The notes beneath the pieces are model-generated. The model was not told where the DNA came from. It was given only the letters and a program-made list of their open reading frames with translations, and did no database searches. The translations under genes and the position numbers were made by a program. This document shows, piece by piece, positions 32,264-42,655 of a stretch of 64,000 bases of DNA (the first letter of the stretch is position 1; each line of letters begins with the position of its first letter). The DNA is from Rhabditoides inermis (taxonomy: Eukaryota > Nematoda > Chromadorea > Rhabditida > Rhabditidae): positions 127,501 through 191,500 of the forward strand of contig CAWZYM010000021.1 of NCBI GenBank assembly GCA_963966185.1, written 5' to 3'.

Positions 32264-33636
32264 CTCTTTCTCATCCTCCCTCTTTCTCTCTCTCTCTCTC
32301 TCTCACCCATAGCCTCCATCTCGGCGCGACTCGCCTTCGTGCGCTTCTCCAGCATCTTCATCGGGTCCTTGGCGTCTTCCGCCTCCTTTGCTTCCTGCAA
32401 TCAAATAAATAAAATAAAGCACCAACAAATCAATCAATAGCCCCACCTTGACTTTCTCGGCATCCTGGTATACTTTGAACGCCTCGAACAGGCGGGTCGC
32501 ACCGTGCTCCATCTGATAGTCGCAGTTCTCCAGATCCGTCTTGAATGTGATCTCCGCCAAACAGTTGGGGCATCTACAAGAAAGAAAAAAAGATCACCTC
32601 TCCTGAACCAAATGACAAATGCTACAGAAGACGTAGAGAGGCGAATGAGCAAGACACATAAACGGAAAAAGTAAAAGAAATAATGAAATGAACCAACTTG
32701 AAGTAGAATCGGAAGATGCGCAGTCCGAGGTAGAACTCACCCTCGGCCGTCTCGCGCTTCATGTTGAACTTCTTACCCTGGAAACAGAATAATGATACAT
32801 TTTTTTCTTCTTTTAACATTCGTCTTTACCTTGTAAATGTGATCAATAATGCAAGTGCTTAACTAATACGTACGTAAAATCCCTCTTCCTTCTCTCCACC
32901 ATTCCCTCTCCCCCACTTCCGCTACTTTTGTATATATCATGCATTCTATAAACATAGTTCTTCTCCCTCCCCATACCTTGTAGATGTACTCGTTGCACGT
33001 GTTGCACTGCATGTTGCATGGGGTCATCACTCGCTGCACGAACTGCTTGCTGCGCTTGCCCTTCGCGCGCGGGATCTTCGCCGGGTCAAAGTCCGGCGGG
33101 TAGTATTTCTAAAAGCATTGTATACCGACTGAGCTAACCGTGATATAATAGTAATATTCTTCTTCTTTTCCCCGCGGCGTGCGGTCGGGTCCTCATTTTG
33201 CCCCGCCGCCGCCGAATGTTCGGTCATCGACAAGAATCCTTCCCGAGAAACCAGTGAGGCGGCGGGAAGTATCCTCATGTGGAAGCAGCTATGGCGCGAG
33301 GAGATACTAGTTGGCATAGAAGCAAAGGAAAACCCGGAGCTCTACACGTCAAGAATGGTACTCTAATGGTCCAGGAATGATTATCGATCAAGTATCGTCT
33401 TCCACCACTAACCCCGTCAGCCTACCTGTCTTTCCCCCGGCGTCAGCTTATTATGTATCTAGCATCTTAGGCACTACTGTATGCTTCATATCATGATGAT
33501 TGTGTTGTCATATTCAGATATAACGATTCCGGATAAACGATTGATTGATTGATTGTATACATTTGTTTACAAATCCAATGTATAATACAATGAAATAACG
33601 ACTCACCTGGAACACCTTTCGCTCGGTTCCTGTCAT
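31475..33636 (-). CDS. Splicing factor YJU2/CCDC94
   Basis: Spliceosome factor that acts around the first catalytic step of pre-mRNA splicing (known for yeast Yju2 and animal CCDC94). Exons on the minus strand: 33607-33636, 32977-33108, 32698-32777, 32447-32573, 32307-32394, 32134-32203, 31845-31987, 31475-31770; they join without frame errors to 321 residues. The N-terminus [20 protein letters not shown] matches the family. A split zinc finger is visible as CNTC (with EYIYKGKKFN) and CPNC (before LAEITFKTD), followed by [10 protein letters not shown]. The C-terminus is a Lys- and Pro-rich tail ending [11 protein letters not shown], as in CCDC94. A CTTTCAG acceptor near 33675 is a likely trans-splice site. 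The 498-bp intron 1 (33109-33606) shows no gene. Confidence 0.93.
32231..32304. repeat. (CT)n tracts in a YJU2 intron
   Basis: Two (CT)n tracts separated by a short spacer fill the intron between exons 32134-32203 and 32307-32394. On the coding strand this is (GA)n starting right after GTGAGAGAG. Confidence 0.9.
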
Positions 33637-34315
33637 ATTGGCGGGATAGTTGAGTCGAACGAGTCGACACTAGTCTGAAAGGCGAAATTGATGAACTGAA
33701 GTTGCATATTCAATCGAAACGTAACACACGGAGAAGCGCAGACGATTTCAACACAATACAAAGCGATCAGTATTTGCAAAGACACAATAGTAATAGATCA
33801 TGGAAAAGATTGATATCAACATTTAGGGACCACTATATGAAATGTTTATAATAAACTACAACAACAAACGGAGATAAATAAATGAATCAGCTGATTCGGA
33901 TTCGAAACGCCGTTCCAGCACAGTGGGTCAATCAATTGCGAAATGTATCGAAAGCGCACACGGAACCCGGACAAGTTTCATTTCAAGAAAAGAAATTCAT
34001 TACAAATATGTTCATGGAAAATTCAACCATTGTTCAATCACTCACAGAAACAAAATAATACCAAAATTCGCAAATTTATTACTCTATGCGAGAAAACATC
34101 TTCGCTAAAAATTCAAACAAAAAACGTACGATACAGTCATTAGTATGTGGATATGCATCAGTTGTGTGACTTGAGAAAAATACAATGTGTACAATTCGAT
34201 ATGATTCAGCCAAAATGCGACCAAGTATAAGCGCTATAGCAGAAAGAGATCTGTACAAGTACGGTTGAGCAAGGTGAACTGAGAAGAGAAGGGGCGGGCT
34301 GTTGTGACGGCGTGG
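33637..34315. other. Intergenic, 679 bp
   Basis: AT-rich sequence without supported coding potential. It carries the 5' flank of YJU2 and the 3' flank of the unrecognised minus-strand gene to its right. I see no RNA gene or repeat in it. Confidence 0.5.
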
Positions 34316-35481
34316 CTACTCGCCGAGGATGAGTCTCTTTCTGTCGAGGTACGACCTGACTGCCTCGTTCTTGGTGCGCACGCGTCCCTTGGTGTCGCAG
34401 AGCCTCTCGAGTTGTCTGCCGGGAGTCATGATGGCTGCCGCCTCTCCCCTCCACACACGCAGTGGAGTCGGCAGGGGCCGGATAGGCCGAGAGTCGTAGT
34501 CCGTCACCCCAACCGTCTCCTCCTCCTCCACACTTTCCAACGACGGAAGCTGAATACGCACAACATGAAAGACCAATCAAATGATGCGCACCTCCTGGAC
34601 AGAGTCCTCAATCGGCCTCTCCTCTTTGTGCTCCATCAGTGTGTTGTTGTTCTCCATCTCCATCTCCTCGGAGCCCTCAGCCTGCCCCGCCTGGCTCATT
34701 GTCTCATTACCCGTCCGATACGACACCTCAATGATATGGTTTACAGCCGGATTGAAAGCGTCGTCTCACCGTGTCCTGTGTGTCGTCCAGATCGGCCACG
34801 TCTCCCTCGGTCGCCGTGGTATAGCCATCCAACCGATGCTCATCCTACAATTCAATCAAACACAATGATTCCCATATAGAACGAAGTACTCACGCTTGGC
34901 GGAGGGGTGAGCGGCGCGTGCTCGAGTTGCGGGGAGGGGAGGATGAGCGGGCGGGGAGTGAGCGCGCGCTGGCAGTCCGCCTCGCTCTCCGCGTCCTCCG
35001 AGTCGTTCTCTACATTTGTGAACATTTATAGAAATAATCAATATTTATAATAATAAAACTAATCGAAGAAAAAAATAAAACTCACGAAAGCACGGCGGGA
35101 TATCGACGCTGTCGTCTAGCGTCTGCCTGGGTGGCTTCGAATCGACAGAAAGCTGATTCTACAAAAATGAACGTACAAATAACCACAAGTACAACTAGTT
35201 TATTTTGTGAATAAATACATTTTATAAAAACAAATGTTCATAAGTGCATACCGTTTGTTCCCTCAGCGTGTTCTCGTGCGACTCGAAGCTATCTGAGTGG
35301 CTGTACTTGTCCGAGTCTTCCAGCCATCTTTGCACTCGCGACTCAGCTATAAAAAATATGTGAAGAAATGAATAATGAAACAAATTAACAACGTACGCGT
35401 GTTGGGATCTTGGAGGCGTTCTTGCAGTCGCAGCTTCCGCCGCCGCTCTTTTCGACCGGCCGGGCACAGGCAATTGCCCAT
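34316..35481 (-). CDS. Unrecognised protein with N-terminal lipidation motif (MGNCLC)
   Basis: About 270 residues in seven exons. The start ATG at 35481 gives MGNCLCPAGRKERRRKLRLQ: Gly2 for N-myristoylation, Cys4 and Cys6 for palmitoylation, then a basic patch, a typical peripheral membrane anchor. The middle is acidic and low in complexity (SEDAESEAD; EGSEEMEMENNN; VEEEET). The last 60 residues (from RPIRPLPTPLRVWRGEAAAI to YLDRKRLILGE at the stop) look ordered and basic and could be a binding module. Exon joins used: NT|PESRVQRW, REQT|NQLSVDS, PPCF|QNDSED, PPPS|DEHRLDG, TQDT|VSYRTG, SVQE|LPSLES. I do not recognise the family. It is divergent from the hydrolase gene on the right and shares a 391-bp promoter region with it. 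Confidence 0.65.
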
Positions 35482-35872
35482 GCCTAACTCAATAGAATAA
35501 ACGAATGCTATATAGCGAAATTGAACATGAGAGGCTTGAGGACGAGCATAAACAAACAGACAAGGAGCAGTAAACAAAGCCGAGCGTCCACGGCGGATAC
35601 TCTGCTCTTACGGTTACGTGGTTTACCGCGTCAATAAGCGATCTTCGGTGGAAAATAATTTCGATCTAATAGTGAGAGCCGACGGTGGTGATACACTGTT
35701 TGTGTTGTAATTTTGCACTTTCACGTATCATTTGTATGCTCTATTCGGTATTGATATCATATCACTGCTCATAAAACGAATAAGTGATGACAGTTGGAAA
35801 GTTGCGGTAGAAAGCGGTGTGGTGTCGCGGCGCATTCGCTCGCATTGTTATCGGAAACGGTGATCTTTTCAG
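35482..35872. promoter_or_regulatory. Shared divergent promoter region, 391 bp
   Basis: Lies between two genes that read away from each other. GATCTTTTCAG at about 35862-35872 is an acceptor directly before the ATG of the plus-strand gene and is best read as its spliced-leader site. No TATA box or known motif stands out. Confidence 0.5.
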
Positions 35873-38164
35873 ATGGTATTGCTACGATTCCTGCCTCGTT
35901 CGGCAGTTATCTCTCCACTGGTCAGTTCGTATCTATATCGCTTCTTCTATAAATGTTTCTTTAGAAGATCTCGAAAATGTCCTTCTCTTCCGAAGCGACT
36001 GCTGAAGTGCTCTTCAACTCGGTAACGCTTTCTTTCCCTCTCTCACCTATTCATTAAATACATAAAGGTGGGATCGAAGCGAGTGATCACCCTGAACCGC
36101 CCGAAGGCGCTCAACGCCCTCAACCTCAACATGGTTCGCGAGATCTATCCCGTCCTCAAGGTAAACACATCAATCAATCGAATATCATAGTCAGTGTTTA
36201 TAGGAATGGGACCTGAGCAAGGACGTCGACCTGGTGCTGATCAAGGGAGCTGGCGGCAAGGCGTTCTGCGCCGGCGGAGACGTGCTGGGTGGGTGTGGTA
36301 GTATGGAATGATAGTATGATGAAATGATCGTGTGACTAGTGACTGTCAGCCGTATCAGCTTATCGTGTCCAGTCGATATCGTGGCCAATTTAGATTAGAG
36401 TGACTCAGAATTAGTTCACCTTCTCATCATTCTCCTCTTACCATCATACGATGAGGAACATGATTTCGATTTCGAATAATAATCGGTTCGTGAACTCAAC
36501 TGTTGCAGCCGTGTCAACGTCGGCAAAGGAGGCGAGGGCTGGCGGCGCGTCTCGCATGCACTACGACTTCTTCAAGGAGGAGTACACGCTCAACCACCTT
36601 ATCGGAAGCATGCACAAACCATACGTGGCGCTCATCGACGGAATCGTCATGGGAGGAGTGAGTGACTCCCTTTCCCTCTCCCTCTCCCTCTCCCTCTCCC
36701 TCTCCCTCTCCCTCTCCCTCTCCCTCTCGCTCTCCCTCCCCCCTCTCCCTCTCCCTCCCCCCTCTCTTTCCCTCTCCCTCTTCCCAATGTGGCATTTAGG
36801 GCTGTGGTCTGTCGATCAACGGCAAGTTCCGTGTGGCGACGGACAAGACTATGCTGGCAATGCCAGAAACGGCCCTCGGTCTTTTCCCCGACGTCGGAGG
36901 CAGCTACTTCCTTTCCAGACTCAAGGTGGGCGGAATCGTATAAGAATATTTTCTATTTTTTTCTAGGACCGATACAATTTTGACAGCAGTGAATGAGATG
37001 ATACAACGCGAAATATGCATCGATTCAATCGGACCGGATCGTTAATACATATTTCGTTAGGTTAGGGTACTGTATTGCGATGATTGAGAAATTGAACGTT
37101 TTTTTTTTACGTTATCAGTTTTTAGAACAACCTTGGTATGTATTTGGCGATGACGAGCTACCGCCTCAAGGGAGCCGACACATTCCACTCGGGACTCGCC
37201 ACCCACTACGTGAGCATTGCCTCTCTCTCCCTACTCCCCCTCTCTCCACTGTCTATGTTTTCCTTGTCCAGGTGAACTCTTCGGATCTCGCCTCTCTCGA
37301 GGAGGCTCTCCTCTCTTTGGATGGTCCGAATGAGAAGAGGGTGGACGAGGTGATTCGCTCGTTCGAGCCCAAGGACATTCCCGAGTTCTCCCTCCAACCC
37401 CACCTAGCCAACATCAACGACGCCTTCGAGGCGAAGTGAGTCCTGTTGATCAGCCTGATTCCGAAATTTACATACAACATGCAATGTTAGCATGATGGGT
37501 TATCTGGTAGCACACACATCCCTGTGGGCTCGTGGGCTCTGGAAAGTTATTTGTGTTTGTCGGTTACTGGAACTGGAATATTGGGTCGTAGTGATGTTTG
37601 TTTACATGGTCGTTTTAGGTCCGTGGAGCACATTCTGTCGAAGCTGGAGGCTCAGAAGACTGCTTGGTCGAAGAAGCAGGTCGAGACGATCAATGGAATG
37701 GTGCGTGGGAGGGGGGAGTTGCTGTGGGATACCGTACTAACTGTATGGTTACAGTCGCCGACGTCTCTGAAGATCACCCATAAGCAGCTGACCGATGGAG
37801 CGAGGATCAGCTTCCCGAAGGTGAGGGAGTAGGAGGAGGAGATGGAGAGAGAGGGAGGGAGAGAGAGATGATTTCAGGTCTTCACCATGGAGCTGCGCCT
37901 CTCGCAGCGTTGCCTAGACGGTCACGATTTCCACGAGGGATGCAGAGCCAGTGAGTAGGGAGGGATGGAGAGAGATGGAGAGAGAAGAGAGAGAGAGAGA
38001 GAAGAGAGATAGAGAGAGAGAGAACGGTTTCAGTCCTGATCGACAAGGACCGCAACCCCAAGTGGAATCCGGCGACGGTGGCAGAGGTGGATGACGCGAA
38101 GGTGGAGAAGTTCTTCGATCCGCTGCCCGGCAACAAGGACCTGGTGCTGCACGAGGAGCACTAG
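35873..38164 (+). CDS. hach-1: 3-hydroxyisobutyryl-CoA hydrolase, mitochondrial (copy 1)
   Basis: Hydrolyses 3-hydroxyisobutyryl-CoA in mitochondrial valine breakdown; crotonase fold. Exons: 35873-35920, 35965-36021, 36068-36160, 36204-36288, 36509-36657, 36800-36925, 37126-37209, 37272-37435, 37619-37700, 37755-37820, 37878-37950, 38034-38164; 385 residues, all phases agree. The start follows a TTTTCAG acceptor. [16 protein letters not shown] is a plausible mitochondrial presequence carried by its own exon. Family motifs: [23 protein letters not shown] (oxyanion loop); [14 protein letters not shown] with the conserved Glu and the Asp eight residues later; [12 protein letters not shown] near the end. 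Intron 5 is a (TCCCTC)n tract. Copy 2 follows 200 bp downstream with the same exon structure. Confidence 0.93.
36662..36785 (+). repeat. (TCCCTC)n hexanucleotide tract in intron 5
   Basis: About 120 bp of TCCCTC repeats filling the intron that starts GTGAGTGACTCCC and ends at CATTTAG. The pyrimidine tract begins about ten bases after the donor. Confidence 0.9.
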
Positions 38165-38366
38165 GAGAGAGAGGAGGAGTAGATGTAGAAGAGTGTATAT
38201 TAGACAGACGCCATGTTGTATTTGTTACGGGATGTATTTTGTTTTTTTTTCGAATCTGGATATTATAAAGACTATTCAATTGTGGAGAAGATTCGTGCTT
38301 GTGAGGTTTCGATAACCTTGTGATATCTGCGCCGTGTATGGATGTGAGAATGCATGGAGTGATTAG

Positions 38367-39605
38367 ATGTGGCTGCGGAGTGTGGGAGGGACTGCGTGGT
38401 TGCGGAGAGCACTGTCGACTGCGCCTCCGGAAGTGCTCTTCGATGCAGTACGTTTCTTCCAAGACTGGGCAGAGTACTGTACGATGTGATATGATGTGCA
38501 GGTGGGCTCGACTCGCGTGATCACTCTCAACCGACCCAAGGCTCTAAACGCACTCAATCTCAACATGGTGCGGCAGATGTACCCGGTGTTAAAGGTGCGT
38601 GGAGGAGAGAGAGGGGGAAAAAGATAGATAAAGAGAGAACATGGTTGTGTGTTCAGGAATGGAACAGTGACAAGGACGTGGAATTGGTGGTGATCAAGGG
38701 AGCCGGAGGGAAGGCGTTCTGCTCGGGAGGAGACGTGCTGGGTGAGTGAGAGGGGTGTGAAAGAGAGGAGAGAGAGAGAGCTCGTTCCAGCTGTGACTGG
38801 TTCTGCGAAACGCGCGGCTGCGGGCAAGACGTGCACGGAGCACTATGATTTCTTTGCCGAGGAATACGTGCTCAACCACCTTATCGGAACTCTCACCAAG
38901 CCCTTCGTCGCGCTCATCGATGGAATCGTCATGGGAGGAGTGAGTGCGCTCTCTCTCTCTCTCTCTCTCTCCCTCTCTTTCTCTCTCTCCCTCCCTCCTC
39001 CCTCTCTCTCATCCCTCCTCTCTTGCAGGGCAGTGGTGTGTCTATCAACGGTCGTTTCCGCGTGGCCACTGAGCGCACTCTGTTTTCCATGCCGGAAACG
39101 GCTCTGGGCCTGTTTCCCGATGTGGGAGCTGGCTACTTTCTGCCCAGGCTCAAGGTGCGGGAGAGAGAGGGAGAGAGAGCGAGAGATTGCAGGGCAGTCT
39201 GGGCATGTACCTGGCGCTGACGAGCTACCGCCTCAAGGGCGCCGATGTATTCCACTCGGGACTCGCCACACACTACGTCAGTGGGTTTACATGTCTTCAG
39301 CTTATTGGCGTCGATTCAAAATGTCTATGTAATCCATTTTACTACTTCATGATTTATGTTTGAAGGTTATGCACGGACATGGTTTTCATAACAGCGTTCT
39401 TTCTGACACACCTCTCTGCTCATAGATTCCTTCCTCGTCTCTGCCGGCTGTGGAGGAGGCACTGACATCGATGCGCCTGCACGGAGAGAGGAAGGTCGAC
39501 GGGCTGCTGCGGGCATTCCAGCCCAGGGAGCTGCCAGAGTACACTCTCCAGCCGCACCTTGACGACATCGACAACGTGTTCAGCAAGAGGTGCGTCTCTA
39601 TCTCT

Positions 39606-39653
<48 letters not shown>

Positions 39654-40072
39654 CCTTCTGACAATATGCTTTCAGTTCTGTGGAGGATATTCTGTCCGCT
39701 CTCGCCTCGCATCACAATCCTGCGTGGGCGCAGCAGCAGGCGGAGACTATTAGGAGGATGGTGAGGGGTGGTTCTGGCGCATATGAGGGGATGTCTACGA
39801 TTGATTGGCCTAGAGGTAACCAATTCGATTCCAGTCGCCCACTTCCCTCAAGCTCGCGCACCGCCAACTCACAGAGGGAGCGGCGATGAGCTTTACGCAA
39901 GTGAGAAAGGAGGAGGGAGGGGAGAAGGGAAAGGGAAAGAGAAAGAGAGAGATAGCGAGAGAGAGAGAGAAGAAGAAAGGAGCTGTTGTAGGTGTTCACT
40001 ATGGAGCTGCGGATGGCACAACGCTGCCTGTTCGCACACGACCTGCATGAGGGCGCGAGAGCGAGTGAGTGG

Positions 40073-40114
<42 letters not shown>

Positions 40115-40247
40115 GTTTTCAGTCCTGATCGACAAGGACCGCAACCCGCAGTGGCAGCCGTCGACGGTGGAGGGTGTGAGTGGCGAGGAGATCGACACAT
40201 ACTTCCATCCCCTCCCAGACGGGAAGGACATCCACATACAGGAGTAG
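38367..40247 (+). CDS. 3-hydroxyisobutyryl-CoA hydrolase, mitochondrial (copy 2, tandem paralogue)
   Basis: Exons: 38367-38447, 38502-38594, 38657-38741, 38791-38939, 39029-39154, 39193-39276, 39426-39589, 39676-39760, 39835-39900, 39992-40064, 40123-40247; 376 residues. Ten introns match those of copy 1 exactly in position and phase, so the pair arose by tandem duplication. The start at 38367 gives [20 protein letters not shown], an Arg/Ala/Ser-rich mitochondrial leader unlike that of copy 1. Catalytic features are kept: [10 protein letters not shown] and [17 protein letters not shown], with Glu and Asp eight apart. Differences include CAGGDV to CSGGDV, GGSYF to GAGYF, and GGCGLS to GGSGVS. 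Intron sizes and microsatellites differ from copy 1. It is intact and under no visible decay; whether substrate or tissue use differs is unknown. Confidence 0.9.
40076..40112. repeat. (GA)n in the last intron of hydrolase copy 2
   Basis: The intron begins GTGAGTGGAGAGGAGAGAG and is GA almost to its TTTTCAG acceptor. Confidence 0.9.
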
Positions 40248-40479
40248 GCAAAGGGGCTAGTCATGCCGTTCGTACATAGTTTATTTAAAAGTGGAGTTTG
40301 TGTCAAAAGGTGTAACAATATATTGCTCAATGTCATAATTCACGGTTTGAAAAATAAAGTGTGTTCTAAAATTAACTAGAAAGAACGATAAATAAAAAAG
40401 AAGGTTGAGCATCGCAATGCTGGCATGGAAACATGTTTGAGTGAGTTAGGGTAGGAAGTAGTTGTATAGGGCTGCATGG

Positions 40480-40766
40480 TTAGTCTTCTGGGCGCCGGTC
40501 TGCGTAGCGAATTCCTCCGAGTGCCTGAACCGCCTCACCCAAGCGTTGTCCAAAGCGCTGTATCAAAAATATAGTTTCTTGATGAAAAAGGGAGTTTGTT
40601 TTGTTCCACCTCACGGTCTTCAGCTTGTACATTGCGTAGTGGACGTGGTCGATGATTCCCAGTCTCACGCATCGCTCCAGAATACGACGCGGCTCTGCGT
40701 CGTCCCAGATGGAACCAGTGAAGGAGTCCGAGTAGTAGTTCGTGGTCTGAGTGAAAGGAGCTGTAA

Positions 40767-40806
<40 letters not shown>

Positions 40807-41917
40807 ACACCTTGTTGTTTATGATGATTCGTACACTGCTTCCGTCTCGTCCCGCAAGTTGTGATAGACCGATCGACGTCACATCTTGGTTCTTCGACAG
40901 TTCGCCGGATAGAAAGTCTGAATATCGAACCAGCTCATGTCGCGTTGGGTGGATGAGAACGGAATGGTGCGAATGTGCGAATAGGAACTGCGATACAACG
41001 AAAGATGACTCACCGTTGGAGAGGATTCGGAAAGCGTTGTTGAGACAGTGCTTCGGAAACGGCTTCCTGTAATGTTTCTCTCTCTCTCTTTCTCTCTCTC
41101 TCCATTTCTCTCTCTCTCATATCTCTTGGATTCCAAAGTAAAATCATCAATGATAACTCACAAAAACATTGGATCACGATCCGTAGGATACAGCAGGAAC
41201 TTTCCTCCGTTTGATGTATATCTCCATTCAAGAAACTTCGCTTCTTCCGAGTCAAGAACAAAGTTCGGGTTCTATGATATGTATAGAGTATTGAAATGAT
41301 TAGATAACAATAAGAAGTACCTTGCGCATATGTTTTACATAGTCGTTCATTTCCGTTTTTGTCTGTCGTTTCTGCTTCTCCTGATCCAATGCTGCTTTCA
41401 AAAGAGTCTTCTCTTGAGAATGTGGCTCTTCCTCTCCGAGCAAAGACGCACTGAAAATTACCAATTTGCTAATTATGAACATTCGAAGTTTTGACATACG
41501 TGTAGTTGTCCTTTCCACCGGTGGTTGAGTGGTAGTGGAGAGTGGGAGCCGCTTCCGATCCGAAGATGCGCTCATATGCGCTAATAGTATCTGCGGCGAT
41601 CACATCAATGTTGAAGAAGAGACTAAAAAAGAAAAGAGGACGTAAGACTTTTATGGTGTGGGGGAGCTCACACTTGGCCGTATCGGGTCTCTTCGCAGAA
41701 GTAAACATCCCCGTGGATGTCCTTTTCAGAATGGAGAACAGTGGAGTTAATCCATTCCTGCATCATCCTGGAACAAGGAGATGGAGTCTGATTCATTAAC
41801 TTAACTTGATTTCAGATCCTGTCTTGTAGGTTTGACTTACTCAGGTGGGAGGAGTGTGAAGAGTCGGATGTTGTTGCGATTGTATTTGGAGTTGTACTGT
41901 ACACTACAGTACGACAT
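40480..41917 (-). CDS. Unrecognised protein, about 330 residues
   Basis: The start ATG at 41917 gives MSYCSVQYNSKYNRNNIRLF. Exons can be joined with good splice sites: LPPE|MMQEWINS, RYGQ|VLFFNIDV, DNYT|ASLLGEEE, HMRK|NPNFVLDS, DPMF|LKPFPKHC, ILSN|DFLSGELS, INNK|TTNYYSDS, YKLK|T followed by RFGQRLGEAV, with the stop at 40480. No signal peptide or membrane helix. A Lys/Gln/Glu-rich stretch (ALDQEKQKRQTKTEMNDYVK) may be helical. EWRYTSNGGKFLLYPTDRDP vaguely recalls Cache-type sequence (W-x-Y-x-S then YP), but other features of such proteins are missing, so I assign no function. The splice choice before DFLSGELS avoids in-frame stops that an upstream acceptor would give. Confidence 0.6.
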
Positions 41918-42655
41918 GATGGATAGTGAGGAATAATTAACAGTTGTTGAATGAGTGGTATGCTTGTCCGATCCGAGAGGCGGGCATGCATCCTACATCA
42001 CAGTTTCACAATCGAGTGTGCTTTTTTTCTGCGTAGAAAAAGAAGATGTGTAAAGAGATGCACTTTCAGATCGCATGGATCACAATGCCATTTTGTATCG
42101 TGTGAACGTGTTTCACAAGCACATATGATAATTTGCCCTCGTACATATACTAATAAAAATGTAAATGAATAAAAGAAGTTTTAAGAAAAAAAATAGGAGA
42201 AACAGATAAGAAAGAGGAGGCGGAGATGGATATATAGAGATCGTGAAAAACTTATAAACTGTGTAACTTATTTAGAAAATACCTCTATTATTCAAACCAT
42301 TTTATAGTCATTCAGATATGTATTGTAATTATTTTAGTTAAACGAAGAATTGTATAGTGTGTCGTTGTGCATCTATATTTGTCTTCGTTTTACTACGATC
42401 GATGACACCATGTTTTATTTTACAAAATTTCGCAAATTTTGATTTCATTTCACTGTTATTTCTGTAAAATAAATTTTGTAGATTTCTGGACAACATAGTG
42501 ATCATTGTCTAACATATAATTGGTCCCTGCATGTCAAGGCGATGATGTTTCGAAAATGCGTCGCTCATACGCATCGTGAATGAATATGCCGTTTGCCGTT
42601 ACGTTTTTTTTTCATTTTTGATAACTGATATTTAGTTTTATTGTTGCAGTATATT
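41918..42655. promoter_or_regulatory. Divergent intergenic region, 738 bp
   Basis: AT-rich, non-coding, between the unrecognised minus-strand gene and bystin. TTGTTGCAG at 42641-42649 lies six bases before the bystin ATG and is the likely trans-splice acceptor. No other element seen. Confidence 0.5.

Noticed and set aside
33121..33142. Minus-strand sequence CGGTTAGCTCAGTCGGTA, identical to a tRNA D-arm and A box
   Set aside because: No T-arm, B box or acceptor stem follows; the sequence runs straight into a YJU2 splice acceptor. Treated as a coincidence or tRNA fragment.
36451..36966. Frames coding SLSLSL or RERERE runs throughout the window
   Set aside because: These are translations of (CT)n and (GA)n tracts in introns, not proteins.
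38320..38520. Alternative start of hydrolase copy 2 within exon 1 (near GTG CTC TTC)
   Set aside because: The upstream ATG at 38367 is in frame and gives a good mitochondrial leader, which the enzyme needs.
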